From contig NZ_VISM01000001.1 of assembly GCF_007827455.1 (NCBI RefSeq), positions 2,519,501 to 2,583,500 of the forward strand: a DNA stretch of 64,000 nt. The letters are read 5' to 3'. A program made the position numbers and the translations under genes. The notes beneath the pieces were generated by a model, which worked only from the letters and a program-made list of their open reading frames with translations, was not told the origin of the DNA and made no database searches. The DNA is from Lutibacter sp. Hel_I_33_5 (GTDB lineage Bacteria > Bacteroidota > Bacteroidia > Flavobacteriales > Flavobacteriaceae). Below are positions 58,528 to 64,000 of the stretch, one piece after another; position 1 is the stretch's first letter; every line of letters begins with the position of its first letter.

Positions 58528-59814
58528 ATGTCAGATATAGCGAAGCTACAAATTGGTGATGAATCGTATGAATTTCCTTTAATAAAGGGAACTGAAAATG
58601 AAGTTGCTATAAATATAAAAACTCTTAGAGGTGTTTCTGGAGGAGTTATAACAATAGATCCAGGATATAAAAATACAGGTTCTTGCGAAAGTGCTATTAC
58701 TTTTTTAGATGGAGAAAAAGGAATTTTACGTTACAGAGGGTATTCAATTGAAGATTTAGCTGAAAAAGCTGATTTCTTAGAAGTTGCTTATGCACTAATT
58801 TTTGGTGATTTACCTAATAAAGAACAGTTAGATAAATTTCATGACGATATTAAATCTAATTCCATCGTAGATGAAGATGTTAAGAAGATTATCGATGCTT
58901 TTCCAAAGAATGCACACCCAATGGGTGTTTTGTCTTCTTTAACTAGTGCGTTAGTTGCATTTAATCCATCGTCTGTAAATGTTGATTCTGAAGAAGAAAT
59001 GTATAATTCTATTGTTAGAATTATGGGAAAATTTCCAGTGTTAGTTGCATGGGCAATGCGTAAAACACAAGGATTGCCATTAAATTATGGTTCAAAATCT
59101 TTAGGATATGTAGAGAATATTATGAAAATGATGTTCGAAAAACCTAATGAAGAATATGAAATAAATCCAATTATAAAAGATGCTTTAGATAAATTATTAA
59201 TCTTACATGCAGATCATGAGCAAAACTGTTCTACCTCTACAGTAAGAATTGTAGGTTCGTCTCATGCAGGTTTATTTGCTTCTCTTTCTGCAGGAATTTC
59301 TGCATTATGGGGGCCATTACATGGTGGTGCAAATCAAGCGGTTTTAGAAATGTTGGAGGCGATTAAAGAAGATGGAGGAGATACTAAAAAATACATGGCG
59401 AAAGCTAAAGATAAATCAGATCCTTTTAGGTTAATGGGCTTCGGACACAGAGTATATAAAAACTTTGACCCAAGAGCAACCATCATTAAAGTTGCTGCAA
59501 ATGAAGTGTTAAATGACTTAGGAATTGAAGATCCAATCTTAGACATTGCAAGAGGGTTAGAGCAAGAAGCGTTAAATGATGAGTATTTTGTAAAAAGAAA
59601 ATTATATCCAAACGTAGATTTTTATTCAGGAATAATTTACCGAGCTATGGGGATTCCAGTAGAAATGTTTACTGTAATGTTTGCTTTAGGTCGTTTACCA
59701 GGTTGGATTGCTCAGTGGAAAGAAATGCGTGAAAACAAAGAACCAATCGGTCGTCCACGTCAAGTATATACAGGTGAGAACTTGAAAGAATTTAAAGACA
59801 TTAACAAGCGATAA
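58528..59814 (+). CDS. gltA: Citrate synthase
   Basis: 428 residues, hexameric type II size. HADHEQNCSTSTVRIVGSSHAGLFASLSAGISALWGPLHGGANQAVLEML and the active-site GFGHRVYKNFDPRA are complete. Condenses acetyl-CoA and oxaloacetate at the entry of the TCA cycle. Own promoter and terminator, so probably monocistronic. Confidence 0.97.
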   Translation: MSDIAKLQIGDESYEFPLIKGTENEVAINIKTLRGVSGGVITIDPGYKNTGSCESAITFLDGEKGILRYRGYSIEDLAEKADFLEVAYALIFGDLPNKEQLDKFHDDIKSNSIVDEDVKKIIDAFPKNAHPMGVLSSLTSALVAFNPSSVNVDSEEEMYNSIVRIMGKFPVLVAWAMRKTQGLPLNYGSKSLGYVENIMKMMFEKPNEEYEINPIIKDALDKLLILHADHEQNCSTSTVRIVGSSHAGLFASLSAGISALWGPLHGGANQAVLEMLEAIKEDGGDTKKYMAKAKDKSDPFRLMGFGHRVYKNFDPRATIIKVAANEVLNDLGIEDPILDIARGLEQEALNDEYFVKRKLYPNVDFYSGIIYRAMGIPVEMFTVMFALGRLPGWIAQWKEMRENKEPIGRPRQVYTGENLKEFKDINKR

Positions 59815-59838
59815 ATATTATTGCATATTTAACAGTTT

Positions 59839-59868
59839 AAAGCTTCATTTTTTAATGAAGCTTTTTTT
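59839..59868 (+). terminator. Terminator after gltA
   Basis: 11-bp stem AAAGCTTCATT (59839-59849) / AATGAAGCTTT (59854-59864), loop TTTT, T7 tail. Confidence 0.93.
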
Positions 59869-59880
59869 ATATTTGGCGAT

Positions 59881-60795
59881 ATGATACAGCTCAACGTTAA
59901 AAATGAAACATCTAGATTACGTGCCGTAATTTTAGGAACTGCAGAAAGTAATGGACCTACACCAAAAGTTGAGGATTGTTACGATCCTAAAAGTAGGCAG
60001 CATGTTATTGATGGAACCTATCCGTTAGAAAAAGATATGATTCCGGAAATGGAAGCTGTTGCAACTGTTTTTAAAAAATACAATGTAGAAGTCTATAGAC
60101 CAGAAGTTGTAAAAAATTACAATCAAATATTTTCTAGAGATATCGCTTTTGTGATTGAAGATACATTGGTTAAAGCAAATATTTTACCCGATAGAGATGG
60201 TGAATACAAAGCCATACAACATGTGTTGAGTTTAATTGATCCAGCAAAAATTATTGAGCTTCCAGAAGAATGTCATGTAGAAGGAGGTGATGTAATGCCT
60301 TGGAACGATCATATTTTTATAGGTACGTATTCCGGTGCAGATTATCCAGATTATATTACTGCAAGAACTAATACAGATGCAGTCATTGCGTTGCAAGAAT
60401 TGTTTCCAGACAAGATTGTGAAAGCCTTTGAGTTGCGTAAATCAAATACTGAAGCTAAAGAAAATGCATTACATTTAGATTGCTGTTTTCAACCGATAGG
60501 AAAAGACAAAGCAATACTTCATAAAAATGGATTTTTAGTTGAGAGTGAATACGAATGGTTAGTAAATTATTTTGGAAAAGAGAACATTTTTGAAATTACG
60601 AAAGAAGAAATGTACAACATGAATAGTAATGTGTTTTCTATTTCTGAAGAAGTAATTATTTCAGAGAAAAACTTCACCCGATTAAATAGTTGGCTTAGAA
60701 AACAAGGGTTTACGGTTGAAGAAGTTCCTTATGCAGAAATAGCAAAACAAGAAGGTTTGTTACGCTGTTCTACCATGCCTTTAATTAGAGATTAG
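59881..60795 (+). CDS. Arginine deiminase superfamily protein (amidinotransferase/DDAH-like)
   Basis: 304 residues. A penta-beta-propeller guanidine-modifying fold: SRDIAFVIEDTLVKAN, the His-Glu motif HVEGGDVM, the second His in LHLDCCFQPIG, and a nucleophile Cys296 in LLRCSTMP. It could hydrolyse dimethylarginine, arginine or a related guanidino compound, or act as an amidinotransferase. Substrate not settled from sequence. Next to ctlX, another member of the superfamily, so a pathway for arginine/citrulline use is plausible. Confidence 0.82.
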   Translation: MIQLNVKNETSRLRAVILGTAESNGPTPKVEDCYDPKSRQHVIDGTYPLEKDMIPEMEAVATVFKKYNVEVYRPEVVKNYNQIFSRDIAFVIEDTLVKANILPDRDGEYKAIQHVLSLIDPAKIIELPEECHVEGGDVMPWNDHIFIGTYSGADYPDYITARTNTDAVIALQELFPDKIVKAFELRKSNTEAKENALHLDCCFQPIGKDKAILHKNGFLVESEYEWLVNYFGKENIFEITKEEMYNMNSNVFSISEEVIISEKNFTRLNSWLRKQGFTVEEVPYAEIAKQEGLLRCSTMPLIRD

Positions 60796-60881
60796 TTAGT
60801 TATTTTTTATTTTTCATGATCCAAATTAATTTATTTTTTCATCATAAAATAAACTAATTTTGTGTTTTAGAATTTAAAGCA

Positions 60882-61817
60882 ATGCAACAAACTACAAATA
60901 CCATTTTAATGGTGCGTCCTATTAATTTTAGGATGAATGAGCAAACGGCTGTAAACAATTATTATCAAAAAGTAATTGATAACTTATTGCCTGCCACCGT
61001 AAATGCAAAAGCGCAAGAAGAGTTTGATACTTATGTAGAAAAACTACGTAGTTATGGTATCAACGTTATTGTGGTTTCAGACACGAAAGAGTTTGATACA
61101 CCAGATTCTATTTTTCCTAATAACTGGATTTCTTTTCACCAAGATGGAACGGTAGCATTGTATCCTATGTTTGCAGAAAACAGACGATTAGAGCGAAGAG
61201 AAGATGTGTTAGAACAATTAGAGTCGAATGGTTTTTCAATTGAAAATATTGTTGATTATACAGCTGCTGAAGCAGAAAAAGTGTTTTTAGAAGGTACAGG
61301 AAGTCTGCTGCTAGATCGAATAAATAAAAAAGCATATTGTGCGTTGTCTCCAAGAGCAGACGAAGAATTATTTATAGAATTCTGTGAAGATTTTGAATAT
61401 ACACCAGTCGTTTTTGTTGCCAATCAAACAGTAAATGAATCGAGAGAAGCTATTTATCATACCAATGTTATGATGTGTTTGGCAGAAACTTTTGCTGTAA
61501 TTTGTTTAGCGTCTATTGATGATAAAAAAGAACGAAAAAACGTTTTAAAACATCTAAAAGAAGATGGTAAACAGGTTATCGATATTACAGAAGAACAGGT
61601 AAATAATTTTGCAGGTAATATGCTGCAAGTCCGTGGAAAAAATGATGAATTGTTCTTAATTATGAGCCAAGCAGCATTTGATTCGTTAACTGTTTCTCAA
61701 ATTCAGAAAATAAATAATCATTGTGAAATTATATCAAGTTCTTTAGATACAATTGAAGCATGTGGTGGCGGATCTGCACGATGTATGATGGCAGAAATTT
61801 TCCTTCCTAAAAAATAA
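60882..61817 (+). CDS. ctlX: Citrulline utilization hydrolase CtlX-like protein
   Basis: 311 residues of the same superfamily but a different branch: MVRPINFRMNEQTAVNNYYQ, DSIFPNNWISFHQDGTVALYPM, EGTGSLLLDR, VYHTN-like IYHTNVMM and a C-terminal CGGGSARCMMAEIFLP with Cys301 as nucleophile. This matches CtlX, annotated as a citrulline hydrolase. A box TAATTTTG (60855-60862) lies 19 nt before the start. Confidence 0.85.
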   Translation: MQQTTNTILMVRPINFRMNEQTAVNNYYQKVIDNLLPATVNAKAQEEFDTYVEKLRSYGINVIVVSDTKEFDTPDSIFPNNWISFHQDGTVALYPMFAENRRLERREDVLEQLESNGFSIENIVDYTAAEAEKVFLEGTGSLLLDRINKKAYCALSPRADEELFIEFCEDFEYTPVVFVANQTVNESREAIYHTNVMMCLAETFAVICLASIDDKKERKNVLKHLKEDGKQVIDITEEQVNNFAGNMLQVRGKNDELFLIMSQAAFDSLTVSQIQKINNHCEIISSSLDTIEACGGGSARCMMAEIFLPKK

Positions 61818-61962
61818 AGAAAAAAAACAGTTCTCTACTTTGTTTATAGACTTCGTATTTAGTTTTTGTCAAAGTACTGATTTTTAAATAATTACGTATT
61901 ATTTTTAGAATTGAGTATAATGCAGTTATTCAAAAAAAAGACCCCAAAGTATACAATTATAG

Positions 61963-61970
61963 TACTTTTG
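61963..61970 (+). promoter_or_regulatory. Possible leuC -7 box
   Basis: TACTTTTG fits TAnnTTTG, 37 nt before leuC, and forms the right arm of an imperfect inverted repeat CCAAAGTA (61944-61951) / TACTTTTGG (61963-61971). I see no clear -33 TTG at the right distance. Confidence 0.35.
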
Positions 61971-62007
61971 GTAGTTGATTATAAAACAAACAATTAAAGT
62001 TTAAAAA

Positions 62008-63408
62008 ATGGCAAATACATTATTTGACAAAGTATGGGATTCGCACGTTGTTCGTCAAGTTAAAGATGGACCAGATGTGTTTTTTATCGATCGTCATTTC
62101 ATTCATGAAGTTACAAGTCCAGTTGCATTTTTAGGATTAGAAAGTAGAGGAAACTCTGTGGTTTATCCAGAAAAAACATTTGCAACTGCAGATCATAACA
62201 CACCAACCATAAACCAACATTTACCAGTAGAAGATGCATTATCTGCAAATCAGTTAAATGCATTAGAATCGAATGCTAAAAAGCATGGAATTTCTCACTG
62301 GGGATTGGGTGATAAAAACAACGGAATTGTTCACGTTGTTGGACCTGAAAACGGAATTACTTTACCGGGTGCAACGATTGTTTGTGGAGATTCGCATACA
62401 TCTACTCATGGAGCTTTTGGTGCTATTGCCTTTGGTATTGGTACATCAGAAGTAGAAATGGTATTGTCTACACAATGTATCATGCAGCCAAAACCTAAAG
62501 CCATGCGTATCAACGTAAATGGAAAGTTAGGTTTGGGTGTAACTCCAAAAGATGTTGCTTTATATATTATTGCAAAACAAACAACTTCTGGAGCTACAGG
62601 ATATTTTGTAGAATATGCAGGTGATGTTTTTGAAGATATGACCATGGAAGGAAGAATGACTGTGTGTAATTTATCTATTGAGATGGGTGCACGTGGTGGA
62701 ATGATTGCTCCAGATGAAAAAACGTTTGATTATATAAAAGGACGTTCTCAAACTCCGAAAGGAGCAGATTGGGATAGCGCCATGGAATATTGGAAAACCT
62801 TAAAATCAGATGATAACGCCGAGTTTGATATTGAATTCAATTATGAAGCATCTGATATTGAGCCAATGATTACATATGGAACAAACCCAGGAATGGGAAT
62901 GGGTGTAACGAAGAATATCCCTAAATCTGGAGATGTAGAAGGCGGTGCAGCAACGTATAAGAAATCGTTAGGATATATGTCTTTCAATGAAGGAGATTCT
63001 ATGATTGGTAAAGAAATTGATTTTGTGTTTTTAGGTTCTTGTACAAACGGACGTATAGAAGATTTTAGAGCATTTTGTTCTATTGTTGAAGGAAGAAAAA
63101 AGGCAGATAATGTTACAGCTTGGTTAGTACCAGGATCACATAAAGTAGTAGATCAAATTAAAGCAGAAGGATTAGATAAAATAATTGATGATGCAGGTTT
63201 TGTATTAAGAGAACCAGGATGTTCGGCTTGTTTGGCAATGAATGATGATAAAATTCCAGCAGGAAAATTATCAGTTTCAACATCAAACAGAAACTTTGAA
63301 GGACGTCAAGGACCAGGATCAAGAACATTATTAGCTTCTCCTTTAGTGGCTGCAGCATCTGCGGTTGAAGGTGTAGTTACAGATCCAAGAACATTATTAA
63401 CAGCATAA
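62008..63408 (+). CDS. leuC: 3-isopropylmalate dehydratase large subunit
   Basis: 466 residues. Aconitase fold with the [4Fe-4S] ligands in [13 protein letters not shown] and GCSACLAMN, plus [28 protein letters not shown]. With LeuD it converts 2-isopropylmalate to 3-isopropylmalate in leucine synthesis. leuD follows after 89 bp. Confidence 0.97.
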   Translation: MANTLFDKVWDSHVVRQVKDGPDVFFIDRHFIHEVTSPVAFLGLESRGNSVVYPEKTFATADHNTPTINQHLPVEDALSANQLNALESNAKKHGISHWGLGDKNNGIVHVVGPENGITLPGATIVCGDSHTSTHGAFGAIAFGIGTSEVEMVLSTQCIMQPKPKAMRINVNGKLGLGVTPKDVALYIIAKQTTSGATGYFVEYAGDVFEDMTMEGRMTVCNLSIEMGARGGMIAPDEKTFDYIKGRSQTPKGADWDSAMEYWKTLKSDDNAEFDIEFNYEASDIEPMITYGTNPGMGMGVTKNIPKSGDVEGGAATYKKSLGYMSFNEGDSMIGKEIDFVFLGSCTNGRIEDFRAFCSIVEGRKKADNVTAWLVPGSHKVVDQIKAEGLDKIIDDAGFVLREPGCSACLAMNDDKIPAGKLSVSTSNRNFEGRQGPGSRTLLASPLVAAASAVEGVVTDPRTLLTA

Positions 63409-63465
63409 TAGCTATTCGCTTTTGGTAAATAGCCATTAGCTAAAAAATTATAAATTATTGCCAAC

Positions 63466-63493
63466 AGCTATAAGCTAAAGGCTAAAAGCATAA
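63466..63493 (+). repeat. Degenerate heptamer repeat before leuD
   Basis: Four 7-bp units in a row (AGCTATA, AGCTAAA, GGCTAAA, AGCATAA) in the 89-bp leuC-leuD gap. Upstream in the same gap, similar AGCTA/AGCCA words are found. Simple sequence; function unknown. Confidence 0.55.
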
Positions 63494-63497
63494 AAAT

Positions 63498-64000
63498 ATG
63501 GCTTACGATAAATTTAATGTATTAACAAGTACAGCATATCCGTTACCAACAGAAAACGTAGATACAGATCAAATTATCCCTGCTCGTTTCTTAAAAGCAA
63601 CAGAGCGTAAAGATTTTGATATTAATTTTTTTCGTGATTGGAGATATAATTCAGACGGAACACCAAAAGCAGAGTTTCCTTTAAACAAAGAAATTTATGC
63701 AGGTTCAAAAATATTAGTAGGAGGTAGAAACTTCGGTTCTGGTTCTTCTAGAGAGCATGCAGCTTGGTCTGTGTACGATTTTGGATTACGTTGTGTAATT
63801 TCATCAGCATTTGCAGATATTTTTAAAAATAACTGTTTAAACGTTGGAGTTTTACCAGTTCAAGTTTCTGCGGAATTTGCAGATACGTTGTTTACAGCTA
63901 TTATGGCAGATCCAAAAACAGAAATCAACGTTGATTTACCAAATCAAACAGTAACTTTAGTAGCTACTGGAGAATCTGAATCTTTTAACATAAATGCTTA
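63498..64000 (+). CDS. leuD: 3-isopropylmalate dehydratase small subunit, 3' end outside window
   Basis: About 167 codons visible from ATG at 63498. AYPLPTENVDTDQIIPARFLKATERKDF, GGRNFGSGSSREHAAWSV and GLRCVISSAFADIFKNN are the LeuD signature. The last ~30 residues lie past the window end. Partner of LeuC. Confidence 0.96.
   Translation, partial: MAYDKFNVLTSTAYPLPTENVDTDQIIPARFLKATERKDFDINFFRDWRYNSDGTPKAEFPLNKEIYAGSKILVGGRNFGSGSSREHAAWSVYDFGLRCVISSAFADIFKNNCLNVGVLPVQVSAEFADTLFTAIMADPKTEINVDLPNQTVTLVATGESESFNINA

Overview
The window is low-GC DNA from a Flavobacteriaceae-like member of the Bacteroidota, probably marine and related to Polaribacter or Tenacibaculum; the genus is a guess. The signs are two cargo proteins with type IX secretion (T9SS) C-terminal tails, a SusC/SusD pair, a TrkH/TrkA pair, the Bacteroidota ribosomal gene order (rpsL-rpsG-fusA-rpsJ-rplC..., no tuf), almost no Shine-Dalgarno sequences, and TTG-N19-TAnnTTTG-type promoters. 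I see no rRNA, tRNA, CRISPR array, insertion sequence or phage gene.

Layout. 1-765 is the start of a TPR protein. 906-9844 holds the most unusual locus. Two T9SS cargo genes with homologous C-terminal halves are each followed directly by a tiny gene (3548-3715 and 7407-7571). The two tiny genes encode 55 and 54 residue peptides ending in (A/V)SPEAPG(S/T)GF. The second copy is followed on its own strand by a terminator, a PqqD-HPr-kinase-like gene and a family-5-type nucleotidyltransferase gene. mpl (peptidoglycan recycling) lies between the copies. I read this as a candidate uncharacterised peptide-modification (RiPP-like) system linked to secreted surface proteins. 9914-12761 is potassium uptake (trkH, trkA), then radC. 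13591-18117 is an envelope glycan group (deacetylase-like, FemAB/GNAT-like, flippase, glycosyltransferase). 18189-21615 holds a HAD nucleotidase and three envelope proteins, one of them DUF5723-like. 21612-24467 holds rarA, a rhomboid protease and rlmB; a 7-bp tandem repeat separates the last two. 24543-27007 holds three paralogues of an unknown exported family.

27066-36570 is a minus-strand nutrient-uptake operon: SusC, SusD, a lipoprotein and, after a terminator, a large FG-GAP/ASPIC lipoprotein. 36700-38346 encodes an Omp85-like barrel. 38515-55752 is the str-S10-spc-alpha ribosomal supercluster with fusA, secY, infA and rpoA. Four of its gaps hold predicted RNA structures that could be autoregulatory leaders: rpsJ/rplC, rpsN/rpsH, rpsK/rpsD and rpsD/rpoA. 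Downstream come carA, eno, gltA, two arginine-deiminase-superfamily hydrolases, leuC and the start of leuD, with strong intrinsic terminators after rplQ, eno and gltA.

All calls rest on reading the sequence and translations. No database search or folding program was run.
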